Below are positions 1-11,960 of a DNA stretch of 64,000 nucleotides, in pieces. A program made the position numbers and the translations under genes. Below the pieces are notes generated by a model. That model saw only the letters and a list, made by a program, of their open reading frames with translations, was not told where the DNA came from and did not search any database. The number at the start of each line of letters is the position of its first letter. The stretch's first letter is position 1. The stretch covers positions 15,747,352 to 15,811,351 of the forward strand of contig OY743171.1 of the NCBI GenBank assembly GCA_963555705.1, read 5' to 3'. The stretch comes from Ligustrum vulgare. Lineage: Eukaryota > Streptophyta > Magnoliopsida > Lamiales > Oleaceae.

Positions 1-943
1 TATTATAGTTCTGTTATTAGAATCAGACTTGGGCTCGTTTTCAGCGGCGGAAAATTAAATGGGAAGAAGACAAAAAAAATTATCTAGAAAATACAAATAA
101 ATCAACAAAATAATTTACATTCCATTTATATCCTACGGAACAGTGCCTGTTGGACGCATGCAGAGTACAATACCTTCCCGTCAACGAAGTCACAAAAAAC
201 TTTTCGTCATTGCAAAATTGAAAAGAGAGGGAAAAGATGTTGAATCTAAAAGTATTATTACACGCAGCTGATCACCTTGCCTCAAAATCTGATAGAGCTA
301 CAAGTTATACAATATGAAGATACTCGTAGATAGATCCAATAATCCATCCCTATTTTTTTGAATAAACAGCAATTCAATTCAAATACTTCAATATCTGTAT
401 GGCAAGAAAAAGGGTACGTTTTTAAAGAACTAGAAAAGACTGGCAGCAGTGACATTGCTATTTTTTATGATAACAAGACTAGAATACCAGGTAAATCCTT
501 GAGCAACTAAAAAGGCTAAAGCAAAATTTTGTTGGCAATTTTTAGTAGTTATTAATTATATTATAACTAAAAAACCTGGGAGAATATTTTCAGCAACATT
601 TTCAAAGTATATACAGTTACAGAATTTTTTCATGAGTTTGTTGCATTGAGTTACTAAAAACAATAAACACCTTCGGTGAACATGGAAGAACAAGGGGTTG
701 TTTGGTGTTGAGAGTTATTCAGATAAATTTTGAGCTTTTTGGAGAATGTGCTTAAAAAGTTGTTAAAAAGTGTGAAACGTAATGTGTATCGAAAAACTGT
801 GAGGTTGAAAATGGATTTGAGGGAAAAAAATCTACAAAATCCACTTGGATAAACAAGGTCTAAAAGATGCGGGCTTGAAAGAAGAGTAGGGAATACAAGG
901 AAATCCAAAAGTTACCAGGCCGATTAGAGTCACCATCCTTCTT
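1..943 (-). other. Downstream flank and probable 3' UTR of the WAV2-like gene
   Basis: This stretch follows the stop codon (944-946) of the minus-strand hydrolase gene and should hold its 3' UTR and terminator. No coding similarity is recognisable on either strand; the short ORFs here are AT-rich noise or shadows of the last exon. I found no clear AATAAA on the minus strand, so the polyadenylation site cannot be placed. Confidence 0.4.
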
Positions 944-3900
944 CTATGGAACAGCTTTTTCCAAGAACTCCATAATCGTGCTCCAATATCGATCACCACC
1001 AGACAACCATGTATCCATATGCATGCCATCAGGGAATTCCACAAATGAACATTGCTGATTGCGTGCAGCTGCTTTAGCAAATAACATCTGCATGTGGGAC
1101 GGTGGAACCATTTCATCTTGCAGTCCAGAGAGGAAAAGAATTGGTTGTTTGATCTGCAATTCAAAACATCAGCAAAAGGTTAATCCAATTGCTTTTAGCT
1201 TAAAAGACTAAAAGCATGTTTGCCTATGCTTAAAATCCGTACATGCAGACAACAAAAAGCCAGTCTTTTAGCGGCTTTAAGCACGGTTAAACATGCTTTT
1301 GATCAATGATGCCAAAAGCCTGTCAGCAGAAATAAGTACAATATTTATCTGAACAGACTACTTTTAACCAGTTTTCATTTAGTAATCGTGCCTCTTGAAC
1401 CTAGGAACCACATTTTATCCAAAACTTGCATTACGTGAAAGTCGATTGTGAATGCAGAAGAGTGCATGAAACAAAGGGTTGCACCCAAATAAATTATGGC
1501 AACTACGCAACAAAAATAAATCACTCCACCAGATGCATCTGCATGTATCTTCTTATGAAACTTTAACTATTAATACTAATTGCATCACGTCAAAAATACC
1601 ATAAAAAGGGCTCATCATATGCTCGGCCTCTATGTATTGTTAGCTACCAAACCTTTAAGATTTAATTGAGGAAGACAAGCATTTACAGTACATAGCCTGA
1701 GGGTGATATCATAGCAGTCAAAAGATAGTAAAACTTCTAGCATATGTACAAAATGAAATGTCAGACGTGCTTAAAGCATACCCTCTAAGAAGTATATGCA
1801 TAAAAATAGCATAGATACATAATCAGAGTTCAATCACTAGTAATCTCACCTCACCAATGACATCAATGGTGTTCCATGGAGAACGAACCAGAAAATTCAG
1901 AACTCCCGGACCCTTTGAGCCACTCTTCCTAATAAACAACTTGAGAAAGGGTAATAGCACCCCAGCCATATCAAGAATAGAAGTAAAAGTGTTCTCGAGT
2001 ATTATTGCAGTCACCTGCAATAAAGATACACCAAGGTTAGTGCAAGTCAAAGATTGGCATACCTCATATTTAAACTAAGAATTAGATTGAACCAAATTAC
2101 AAAGAGAGGACTTCTAGAGAGATGTACAGAAAAATAAAATCTTGAATGAAAGGTGCAAAAGGATGAACAGGGCATGGGTACAAATAATCCATACACAAAA
2201 CAAACAACAAAGAGCAGTACAATAATATTATTCAGCTGGAACAGGAAGATGCAGTACATAGAATGCACCAGGTGACAATTATCAAAACAGTTAATAGCAT
2301 AAAATGTACCAAGAGAATAACCAGATCCTGCTTGTCAAAGTGGCATTATTATCCACAACCTAGGAAATGGGAAAACAACTGACCATATGTTTCAAATAGA
2401 TTATAATTATTTTTAAAAAAAAAAGAGTTTGCAGGCTTGCTTAGAACAAAAAACAAAAATAGTGGCATACAAGTACAAATTAATAAAACAAAGCATTTGC
2501 TGATAAAGAATTTCGAATATACAAACTGCTACGATTCCTTACATTTTTCCAATCAATATACAACTTAAATACTAAATCAATTTCTTGGGCATAAAATTAA
2601 GCAACTTTCTGATTCATCATCCATGTTTTGCAAGCTTGTTATTGCTTTTCAATTCATGTTCCCAGTCTTCCAGCTACTAAGATAAATAGAAATAAGACCC
2701 AAAAAAATTAAAGGGAAAACATATCATAGATACAAGGAAACAATTCAAATCCATTTATAGCATCTGTCAAGCAGTTTACCAGCCTTACATTAAAGCTCTA
2801 ATAAATTCAACCAGTAATTTTGATGTGAATGATTTGTATATTTGACCTTTAACACCTGACCACCCCCACCCCCACCCCCAAAAAAAAAAGATAGAAAGAA
2901 AATGGAACACTTGAACAAGGATAGAACAGGTATCAGAATATTAAAATAGATGCCATCATCCTAGACACCAACCCACCAATATCCTTTACATAAAGAGTCT
3001 GTTCACTTCAAGGACCCCCAATCCCCACCCTCACTTTCTCTGCTTTTTCTCTGCCCAAGCAAGAGATGAATCGCTCCCAATCTGCACTAACTTTGAAGTT
3101 ACTCATGGAAATTATCAGGAAGATGCAACATGTGAACAAGGCAACTAAATCAACAAAAAAGGAACTTCCGTAAAAGCAAACCCTGGAGTCATTACCTTGT
3201 CAGGATTGTTTTTGGTAAGCACAGCTCCAACAGCTCCCCCAAGTGACCTTCCAAAGACAACTATTGACGTGTCAATATCTTTCCTCTGAACCAAATGATC
3301 CAGAGCAGCCTGCTTAAATGGAAGTTGCCACTATTACAAAATAATTGTGTTTAATTTACCCTCCTTACCCCATATAAACTACCCGCCCCAGCCCCCAAAA
3401 AATACAAAGGGAAAGACAGTAGTGATAGCACCCATTGGAAGAAGTTGAAATGCTATGTTAAGTGAAACACCGTGGCCAGAAACAAACCTGAGCATCCTGT
3501 GTAATACCATGTTGTGAAGGGAATCCATCACTTTCTCCATAACTGAGTACCACAAAATCAGCAAAATAGATGTTCACTTAGATAAATAGTCACCTAGTTA
3601 ACAACACAATCAGATAAAACCATCCACAAAACAAAACTACAATAACTTACCCTCTGTATGAAAGCATGAAAACATTACATTGTAGTTGCTGCAACATTAT
3701 ACGAACCATTTCAAGACGATGGGCAATGTCTGCATTTAACTAGTCAAGGCCTCAAACAAAAATACCTGGAGAGCAAAATTCTGTAACCAATCTGCAGAGG
3801 TAAGAAATGGAACAAAAAAAAGATTTCCAGTCTTCTGAAAACAAAAGGATACTTCCTGCATTTTCCTGGAAAAAGAGAACGGTAGGACCTGCAAACCCAA

Positions 3901-5230
3901 TGACGGCAGGTCTTAACTCTTAAGTGTAGTGAAGCCCATTAAACTGGTAGCAATTATTTCATGCAAACCACATTTTAAAGAAGAACAAGAAACAGCCAAA
4001 AAAAAAATATATATAGACTCGAATTTAGTTTTCATTTTCCTCTATGTATGTGCTACTAAGTTTTTTCCTTAGAAGCTTCACTTATGCCACCTCATGTGCC
4101 AAAGTCAAAGGGTTGTTCTTCCTTCTCCGATCCCTCTTTTTCTACATAGGCGGCGGCGGATTACCAGAGAAGAGGGTTCCAAACCCTTACAATGCTTAAT
4201 CGTCCTTTTCTGAAGCTGTTTTGACTGCCGTATATTTTCTGAATCTAATGCCTTCCTTTGTCATTTCTGTTTTACTATCGTGTTCATTGAACTATTCTTT
4301 CTATACTTCCTTTTCGTGGTTGAATTGCATGTCAGTGGTGTCTATTTCCCATTCATTATTTCACTAATCATCAATGGCATAATACTACAGAAAATTTACG
4401 TTCTTATTATGGACCTTCACTCTTGAACTACTTACTTTACCAAATACACGAACTTTTTGTAAGAAATAGGTCACCACCACCAAGTGACAACAACAATAAA
4501 CCAACCTCAAGAGAATTACTTCTGTAGGTCTCACATTTTTCTCACGCTGCAATAGTACAAAGTTTTAGTCCTACTCTTTTGAATCACACTTATCTTGCCA
4601 CTACAAAAGAAAAGATTTGAAAAAACGAAAGTCGAAGAATGAAACCCACTCATCCCATTTACTAGTCCTCCCAAGTATTCCCTACTGAACAAATTCCAGC
4701 TCAAATCATCTCACATATCAAGCTAAGCTGAAGTCTAATCGGGTATTGGAGTTGGAATCAGAAGAAAATCCCTTTAGATTCAAAATCATTTCTCTTGGAT
4801 TCCACTCCCACACCAGCAATCATATTTTCCATCATAGTCAATAAGCCAAGTACCATCTCCACAAAATCACCCATCCAAATCAAACCAAACTACAACTTAA
4901 CCTTTAATGCAAAACCCTAAAATTCAATTATCAATCAAACACCTTAAACACAAATCCAACGTGTATAACACAGTTAAATCCATATTTACTACCTCGACAG
5001 TCGGGGAATAGCTTGATAAACCAGGCATGGAGACGGATGCCGTCGGAGGATCTGAGCCACACATCCTCATAGAGGAGGCGGAATCGAGCAGGGGTGACGG
5101 GATAAGACTTGGTTAAACCTGGCAACACTGGCACGTACACCAACTTCTCCTGGAACGCCACCAGCAAAGCCATCCCCGCCACCACCATTCCACTCACCCC
5201 ATACAGCAACATGCTGGCGTACGACACCAT
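944..5230 (-). CDS. WAV2: WAV2-like (ABHD13/Bem46-type) alpha/beta hydrolase, 7 exons
   Basis: Seven exons join with canonical GT-AG junctions: complement of 4993-5230, 3853-3888, 3651-3729, 3488-3542, 3196-3309, 1850-2014 and 944-1153. That is 897 nt, or 298 residues, close to the roughly 300-310 of the family. Seen: an N-terminal hydrophobic anchor (about residues 6-27), the segment VAFQEKLVYVPVLPG, the nucleophile elbow GRSLGG (Ser about 158), an Asp in LSGLQDEMVPP (about 242) and a His in GMHMDTW (about 274). These form a complete Ser-Asp-His triad. Family knowledge: Arabidopsis WAV2 is a membrane-associated protein that restrains root bending; its substrate is unknown to me. The ATG at 5230 is chosen because MVSY begins the conserved N terminus. 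Introns are about 1104, 123, 108, 178, 1181 and 696 nt. Oddity: exon 5 reads DTSIVVFGRS, one residue (Arg) shorter than the usual form as I remember it. No stop or frameshift is seen, so the gene looks functional. Confidence 0.93.
1210..1300. repeat. Short hairpin (MITE-like) in WAV2 intron 6
   Basis: Arms 1210-1234 and 1276-1300 are inverted copies (AAAAGCATGTTT... / ...AAACATGCTTTT) with four mismatches in 25 bases and a loop of about 41 nt. Further short complementary pieces (AAAAGACT at 1202, AGTCTTTT at 1262) lie inside. It could be a very small MITE or a chance intronic stem. No target-site duplication is convincing. Confidence 0.45.
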
Positions 5231-5308
5231 CCCCCTTGGTCACCTGTTCCAAATCACTTTCTCTCTGTATACAAACGCGTATGTATAGCCCGTAAGAGAT
5301 TTGAATTT

Positions 5309-5318
5309 ATATTTATAG
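5309..5318 (-). promoter_or_regulatory. Candidate TATA box of the WAV2-like gene
   Basis: On the minus strand the sequence reads CTATAAATAT, a good plant TATA box, 79 nt upstream of the ATG at 5230. That spacing would give a 5' UTR of about 45-50 nt. Position and motif are seen; promoter activity is inferred. Confidence 0.55.
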
Positions 5319-5799
5319 TGCCAAAAAGGAATCACTTTCGTTTGTCACGTTTAACCACAATATTTTGAGTTAATTTACCTCATGAATTATCAATTTCTAG
5401 ACATAATTATGTTGATTAATTTTAAAGATGATATAATGAGTAAAGAAATGAATGTTTATCAAGTGTATTGTAGGTAAGTCAGTTCATAAGTTAATCTGAC
5501 TGAAACGTAGCATGGTTGTTGTTTAACTAGCCATCAAATTTTATGGACAATGCTACACTTCTAGCAGAACTTATCGCGAGAATGATCCTCTACTCACATG
5601 AGATGAGCCCGCAATTCAAATTTTATATGCTTTCACGGTTTAGCCACCGAACTTTAATATGTTTTTAAGTGGTCACTGAACTTTGAATCATCTCACCCCG
5701 TTGGTCACCGAACTTTATATACTGTTACGGTTTAACCCTTAACTTCAATATCCTTCAAAGCGACCATTGAACTTTGTATGTTGTTACGGATTACTTACC
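5319..5799. other. Upstream region with degenerate GAACTTT repeats
   Basis: No gene is visible. The left half is presumed promoter. From about 5640 to 5785 a phrase like GGTCACCGAACTTT recurs four times at irregular spacing of roughly 30-60 bp, suggesting an old decayed repeat. Similar wording (GGTCACTGAACTTTGATC) returns at 20761 on the far side of the family-A retroelement, so both may belong to one older repeat family. Confidence 0.35.
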
Positions 5800-6064
5800 T
5801 GTAGCGATCGAAAAATTTTCAAATTTAAAAGTTAGTTTTAACGAACTTATCACTATGACTCTCCAATATTAACTGTCATTATTTTCAAAATTAGTGATCT
5901 TGTCTAACCCTATTAGTTGTTTAAGACTTCAAGAAAAAAATTGAAATTTATAATTTTAAGTCTAATTTGCGATTTCAAAATTTGTCCAAAATTATTATCA
6001 ATTTTTTTTAAATTCAAATCTTTATTTTAATTCAATATTAAATTTTCTGATGATCATGATGATG

Positions 6065-6105
<41 letters not shown>

Positions 6106-6871
6106 TACTACTACTAAATTTCTCAAATCAATACCAAAGATTAGGGTCCGTTCTCTTTATGTTTCGATTTTGAATTTTGGATTTTGTTTTGAATTTCCTG
6201 TTTTAGGATTGCTGAAAACATATTCTCTTTGTGATTTTGGAAAACTGTTTTTCAAAACATAAAACAGGAAAATGCGTTTGCTTTGAAATTTTGAGAATCA
6301 TTATTTTGTGATAATTTATACTTAAAAAAACGATTGATTTATTGAATTGCAATAATTTTTTATTTCAATATATTAATTGTATATTCAACTAATATTTTAT
6401 TACTCTAACAATATTTCATCTCCTACCTTTTAATAAAAAAAAAGAAAAAAAGAAAAAGAAAAAAGAGGGTAATGTAAACTATTTAATACATATTAGTTCA
6501 TGTGTTTTAACTAAGACTTGGCACCAAGATATAAAAGTTGTATTCGCCAGCAAATTTATTCATTTGTTATAGAAATAAACACGCATTAATGACAAGGATT
6601 AAATTAAAACTTCTATTTCATTTCTTTCCTTTCCTCAATACATGTTCTACATTATATTTTTCACATTTTCACAATTTTCATAAGCTAAAAAAAGAAAGAA
6701 AAAATGTGAACAAGGCTAAATATATGAGAGTTGCAACCTTGATTTATACATTGCTCTATTCATAAAGTTACAACAAGAAATAGAAACTGCAAATAATTCT
6801 TGTCCATGACAGAAACATTTTCCAAATGAAATTCAAAGTGAACTTATGATTGCATTCTTAATCTACAAAAA

Positions 6872-7132
6872 TCAGTATTTCAATTTCGCCCAATTACCTG
6901 CCTTGTAAAGAGCTTCATCATACAAGCGATCACCAACATTTGGGAGATTGATAACATCTGGCATGAGAATAAACTCTTTAATATCATCTAGCCAATCAAT
7001 CTTAGCATATGCATAAATGAGCTCATTGTCCACCTTAAGTTCCTTTGCTTTATGCCTAATCATCAGAAGATACTTTACCAAGTCATGATAAACATTTCCT
7101 TCCTCAGCAGCATCGATAACTTCAAGCATCAA
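6872..7132 (-). pseudogene. Captured fragment of clathrin heavy chain
   Basis: A minus-strand frame of 86 residues matches the plant clathrin heavy chain leg repeats: [53 protein letters not shown]. This corresponds roughly to residues 1300-1450 of a protein of about 1700 (position from memory). After ALYKA the normal AKII...FIS segment is missing and the frame resumes with NWAKL, then stops, so it is an internal deletion. Clathrin heavy chain forms the coat of endocytic and Golgi vesicles, but this fragment cannot do that. It lies between Harbinger-like ends, so it is best read as gene capture by a transposon. The identity is strong; how it was captured is inferred. Confidence 0.85.
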
Positions 7133-7345
7133 ATATTTCCTTCCTCAGTAGCATGATAAACATTTTCTTCCCAGTCTTTGAAGTGGTCTACAAATTGATT
7201 ATCAAAAAGAATCTCGAGAGCTTGCTCCCTTGTGACTTCAATGCCCTCATAAGGGATCTTGGTAGTTGACCTTGAATTGATTATTATCAAAAAACATCTC
7301 GAGAGCTTGCTCCCTTGTGACTTCAATGCCCTCATAAGGGATATT
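7133..7345 (-). pseudogene. Unidentified coding scrap with internal duplication, upstream of clathrin fragment
   Basis: The minus strand reads IPYEGIEVTREQALEILFD and [17 protein letters not shown], coding-looking but not recognised; it is not clathrin as far as I can tell. A segment of about 60 bp (7195-7258) is repeated at 7275-7341, so the IPYEGIEVTREQALE motif occurs twice, the distal copy being frame-disrupted. A second captured gene piece joined to the clathrin piece is possible. Confidence 0.45.
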
Positions 7346-7906
7346 TAACACAATTTTGTCATGAAACTAATCAACAAAGAAACCATTTGGCATAGGCTAA
7401 TCATTTATGAAATAGCTTCTTGATTTAGGATAAAAGAAACTTAAAATCTGACATCAGATTTTATATACACATAAAGGCTCTTATAAAAATAATCACACAA
7501 AATCAAATGCATGTGAAAAAATTTGATGAACATCACGTTCGTATATACACTGCCTATATACAAACAACAAATGAAAGTCCACAAACTGATCAAGAAACAG
7601 AAATGTTCATTCAAATTCAACTAAACCAACAAACTCATGGACAGATTAATCAAGAATTAGAAATTAAAACAAATTAATGCCATTTCAAAATCTAATTAGG
7701 AGCAACTAATGCATAGTATGTAAATTAAAACAAATTAATGCCATCAAAATTGTTGATCAATATATCAAATTATTAGTAAATGATAAAATGAATCAAAACC
7801 AGCAAGAAATAACCCATTCAAATTATATATTATATATGTGTATATATATATATAGCCGGCCACTGATATATCCCTACTATATATAGCAGTGGAGCAGTGG
7901 TAGCCG

Positions 7907-7909
<3 letters not shown>

Positions 7910-8000
<91 letters not shown>
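7910..8000. repeat. Compound (AT)n-(GT)n microsatellite
   Basis: About 28 AT units (7910-7966) run directly into about 17 GT units (7967-8000). GCCGGCC motifs flank a short AT-rich piece just to the left (7856, 7903). All ORFs across it are artefacts of the dinucleotides. Confidence 0.95.
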
Positions 8001-8001
<1 letters not shown>

Positions 8002-9465
8002 ATCGAGATCCAAATATGCTAAAAATTCAAAAAAATCCACAAGAAATCGGCAGATCTATGAGGAACAACGAGCAAAAAATTTCAACTGTATATACAAGAA
8101 AAGTGAGAGAAATAGAGATAACCTTAGACGTCGGTAATGAAGTCGTCGGCAATGGGGTTGTGGGTCTTTGACAGCGGCGTCGTCGATCGTCGGAAGCAGA
8201 GTCGTCGACAACGGAGACGGTGGGAGACAAAGGCAGGCGTACAAGGAAGGAGAAGGAAAGGCCCAGACGACTTTTGTTTTTGTAATTTTTTATTTTTTGA
8301 AAAAACGAATTTCTGAAAATGGACAAAGTGAACGCGTTTTCGATATTTTCAAAAATCCAAAACTTAAAACGGGCTGAAAAAAGTAAAGAGAACGGGCCTT
8401 AATTTCTCAGCCATTAGCATGTGTAACTCCCGTCATTATAGATCTTTACGCTCCAAAACGTCCTAGCAATCAAAGTTTACGTTACTGTGCTTCAACTCTC
8501 AAACCAGCATATAACTTCACTCCTTTCATCCACTTCTTCCCTCACGCACACAGCAATCTTTGGAAAGAATTCATCCCTTTCAACCTCCATAAATAAGTTT
8601 CGGATTATCATCAACAGCTCCAAATCGGATTCCACTGTCAGCTTCCAACCAATTTAATCTTCAACCACAACAAACTGGGGGCCAAAGCCACCATCCAACC
8701 CGTCGACTTCTACCAATCATCGAGCCAAATTCAATCCAAATTCATCAATCCAAGCACCTCAAACCCGACCACTCCAAATCAAGCTTCACACACTATCGAA
8801 GCCACACAACCACCATCCACCAAGACACTGGTTCACGACCAACTTCAAAATCTACCAACATTATCGACTGAAATGTAGATTGCCAAATCCACGCAATTCA
8901 CACTACCTATGACAAAAACCAAAACCGCACCATTCAACCACCATAGCCCGAAACACCAACGCCACTGTCCTGCGAAGAAATTCACCCAAAAGCAAACCCA
9001 AAAACAAGAAATAAGTTAGCCCAAATACGTACCTCGAACCCCAATTCGTTCAACTGAAGTCTCGCTGGAAATCACCCAAACTCGAGCCTCGAATTTCACA
9101 CTACAAAACCACTCGAATCTGCTCGACCCTTTACCCTTTTCGCCGCCCTTCACTGACCTACACACCGCCGTGGGACGGAGGCACTACCACCAGCAATGCG
9201 CTGGCGTAAAGGAGCCGGCAGCCGTGGGTGGGGATAGGCCGGTAGCCCCCATCCATCTCTTCTCTCTCTCTCTCGGTTGCGAAAGTGAGAGAGAGGAAAG
9301 GGGGTTTTTTTTTGGGGAATTTAGTTGAAATATAATCTCCCCTAAAACATTTGTTGGTTTGACCTTTGACCAAAAGTAAAAAAATAATGTAACTAGAAAA
9401 ATATATTAAAATGTTAAAAGACATTTTTATCCATAATATGTCAACTTAAAATTTTCATTTTTTTT

Positions 9466-9960
9466 CCCGAAAATCTGAGTTTGAGAGGTATTGAACCCTG
9501 CACCTATTGTTAAAAAGCTTAAGAACCAAACCACTTGACCCAACAATATTTTGTATAACAAATATCTCTAACACATATATATTGTATTCTAAAAAAATTC
9601 TTTCCTATATAAATCTAAGGTTCAAGGAATTGAACCCGGTACTTTTAGTTAAAAAATTTAAAGATCAAACCACTTGAGCCAATAATATTTTTTGTAATAA
9701 ATTATATCTAACAAATAAATATGTATTAAAAATATTATAAAGTCAACAAAAACACTGAACTAAAAACACTTTGGGGAAGAAATTATATCTAATAAACATA
9801 TAAGACTTTTTAAAAATATTTTAATTTAAAATAGTAATGAATTGAACCTTTAATATTTAATAAAAAAATATTAGAACCAACATTTTTTTGTAATAAGTTA
9901 TATTTAATAAACATGTAATATTTTCTAAAAGTATTTTGGAAAAAAAAATTGAAGTTAGAC
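9466..9960. repeat. Degenerate tandem repeat, about 125-180 bp units
   Basis: Phrases such as 'ttgaaccc..' followed by 'ttaaaaa..ttaa(g/a)a(a/t)c(c/a)aaaccacttgacccaa(c/t)aatatttt' recur near 9488, 9627 and, more decayed, 9838. They make two good units and one poor one. No coding potential. Confidence 0.5.
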
Positions 9961-10179
9961 GTTTTATTTTATTTTATAATACCAAATAATTATTTTATAG
10001 ACTTATTAAATGAAAATTTATTTTGTTTAACATAAATTGAATAGTTAATGCGCATATATTATTTGTTAATTATGACAACTTAGGGTGACTCCAAATGCTT
10101 ATCAAGATGATTCATTCTGTTCACATGACAAAGAAATGCAAATAGATTTGTTTTCTTTTAACTAGAGAACTGTTACACT

Positions 10180-11889
10180 ATATAATATTTTCGAAACCAC
10201 GAGTTTAATGTCGTTCAAATAAAAAAACTTGGTAAGTAGGTTGAATTTGTTATTGTGTACACATAACGAATTCAATGTCGCTGCAGTTGAGAAGACAATA
10301 ATACTTTAGGTCTGTTCATAACGAGGTCTAAATCGTTACTTTATACGCGTAACGAATTTCATGTTGTTCCAGTACAAAAAAAGCATAGTAACAAGGTTGA
10401 TAAATTTGTGTGGTTAAAAACTAATTTGAGAAAATGTGTTATTTATTGCTATAGATAGTTTTTGTCACTATAGGTACCTTGTAACGAAACTCATAACGAC
10501 AAGAGAACTCTTTCGAGGTCTAAATCGTTACTTTGCACACGTAACGAGTTCAATGTCGTTATGGTTACTGCTTCGAATATATTCATAACGAGGTAGAAGT
10601 CATTACTTTATACACATAACAAGGTTTATGTTGTTAAGAAATATTTACAATAATGCCCTCGTTGTCCATAAAATTGAACTGTCAACAAACTCGCACAAAT
10701 TTTGTCATAGCGATATTTAAGTCGTTGTAATGACTTCAAAATGGTGATCATTTGGTAAATCATTCCAATGTAATAATAACAATTTTGAGATTGGTGGAGT
10801 TGAAAATAAACTAAAACGATATAGATGTGGTTTCATTTGGTATATAACGAGTTAAATATTGTATGAATTCAGTCTCTGAAAATAATATAACGACATTCAT
10901 ATAGTTTCTGTAAAAACTTAACGACATCGAGATTGTTTTAGTTGAAATGTTGACTAAAATTTAACTACGTCGAGAAAATGTGTTATTTATTGCTATATAT
11001 GAGTTTTGTCGCTATAAGTACCTTGTAATAGAACTCATAACGATAGGAGAACCATTTCGAGGTTTAAGTCATTACTTTGTTCACATAACGAATTTAAAAT
11101 CATTATAGTAAAAAAAAAGAGTAGTAACGAGCTTGAAGTCGTTACTGTGTACACATAACGATTTTCATGTCGTTATAGTTACTGCTTCAGATCTATTTAT
11201 AACGAGGTAGAAGTCGTTACTTTGTACACAAAACGAGGTTTATGTCGTTACAACATATTTACAATAATGCCCTCGTCGTTCATAAATCCAAACAATCAAC
11301 AAACTCGCACAAATTTTGTCGTAACGATGTTTAAGTCGTTGTAACGATTTCAAAATCGTGGTCATTTGATAAATCGTTCCAATGTAATAATAACGATTTT
11401 GAGATCGTTGGAGTTGAAAATAAAACTATAACGATAAATATGTCGTTTCATTTGACATATAACGAGTTACATATCGTTCTGATTCAGCATCAGAAAATAA
11501 CATAACGACAACTATGTCGTTTCTGTACAAATTGAACGACATTAAGATCGTTCTAGTTTAAATTTTAACTAACACGATATTGACATCGTTTCTTTGCACA
11601 TGCAACGATATTAAAATCGTTTTGTCAAAAATCGACAAACCATCATAATGTCTTCCATATCGTTCTAGTGTTAAATTAACGAACTGCATCTCGTTCCAAT
11701 GTAAATTATAACTATAACGGCTTAGATATCGTTTCTTCATGTGGAACACGACTTGTGTATCGTTATGGATGAAATCGATGATTCGATCGTTCTTTACCAT
11801 CCGAAATACTTCCAACAGGCGTAATCTAACAAAAATGGGTCGTAGAAAGTGATTCAAACACTTTGTAAATCGACATGATTAGAAAGATA
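10180..11889 (+). repeat. Left arm of giant imperfect hairpin (TAACGA/TCGTTA array)
   Basis: The arm is built of short AT-rich segments ending in GTCGTTA or starting TAACGAC/TAACGAG, repeated dozens of times in both orientations, so each arm is itself full of small inverted repeats. Nearest the loop, 11820-11889 pairs almost base for base with 11961-12030. Farther out, the segment around 11265-11400 pairs with about 12460-12560. The region is strikingly rich in CpG for an AT-rich plant repeat. Confidence 0.8.
10428..11515 (+). repeat. Direct tandem duplication, period 544 bp, in the left hairpin arm
   Basis: The unit starting GAGAAAATGTGTTATTTATT at 10428 starts again at 10972, and the following 540 bases keep the same order of motifs (GTACCTTGTAA, TAATGCCCTCGT, CTCGCACAAATTTTGTC) with moderate divergence. 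Only the inner copy has an obvious partner in the right arm, so the duplication probably followed hairpin formation. Confidence 0.8.
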
Positions 11890-11960
11890 TGATCATTTCT
11901 CTCAAGTGTAGAAGTTCCAAGGTAATAGATAACTAAAGGAACTTCATCTCATATTGATTC

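Larger units (their letters stand above)
6144..8398. mobile_element. Non-autonomous PIF/Harbinger-like transposon with clathrin fragment
   Basis: Terminal inverted repeats GGGTCCGTTCTCTTTA (6144) and, reversed, GGCCCGTTCTCTTTA (8398) are flanked by the 3 bp duplication TTA (6141-6143, 8399-8401). The 3' LTR of the host retroelement shows the uninterrupted site near 17868, which fixes the boundaries. Similarity between the two ends continues imperfectly for over 100 bp (for example AAAATGCGTTTGCTTTG versus AAAACGCGTTCACTTTG). TTA duplication and GGNCCGTT-type ends fit PIF/Harbinger (Tourist group). No transposase is present; the cargo is a captured clathrin heavy chain piece plus an AT/GT microsatellite. 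Confidence 0.82.

Noticed and set aside
1823..2078. Plus-strand ORF opposite WAV2 exon 6
   Set aside because: Shadow of the real minus-strand exon.
7765..8040. ORF with Ile-Tyr and Thr-His runs
   Set aside because: Product of the AT/GT microsatellite.
11558..11857. 99-codon minus-strand ORF in the hairpin arm
   Set aside because: The arm's inverted motifs generate it; the matching right arm does not keep the frame.
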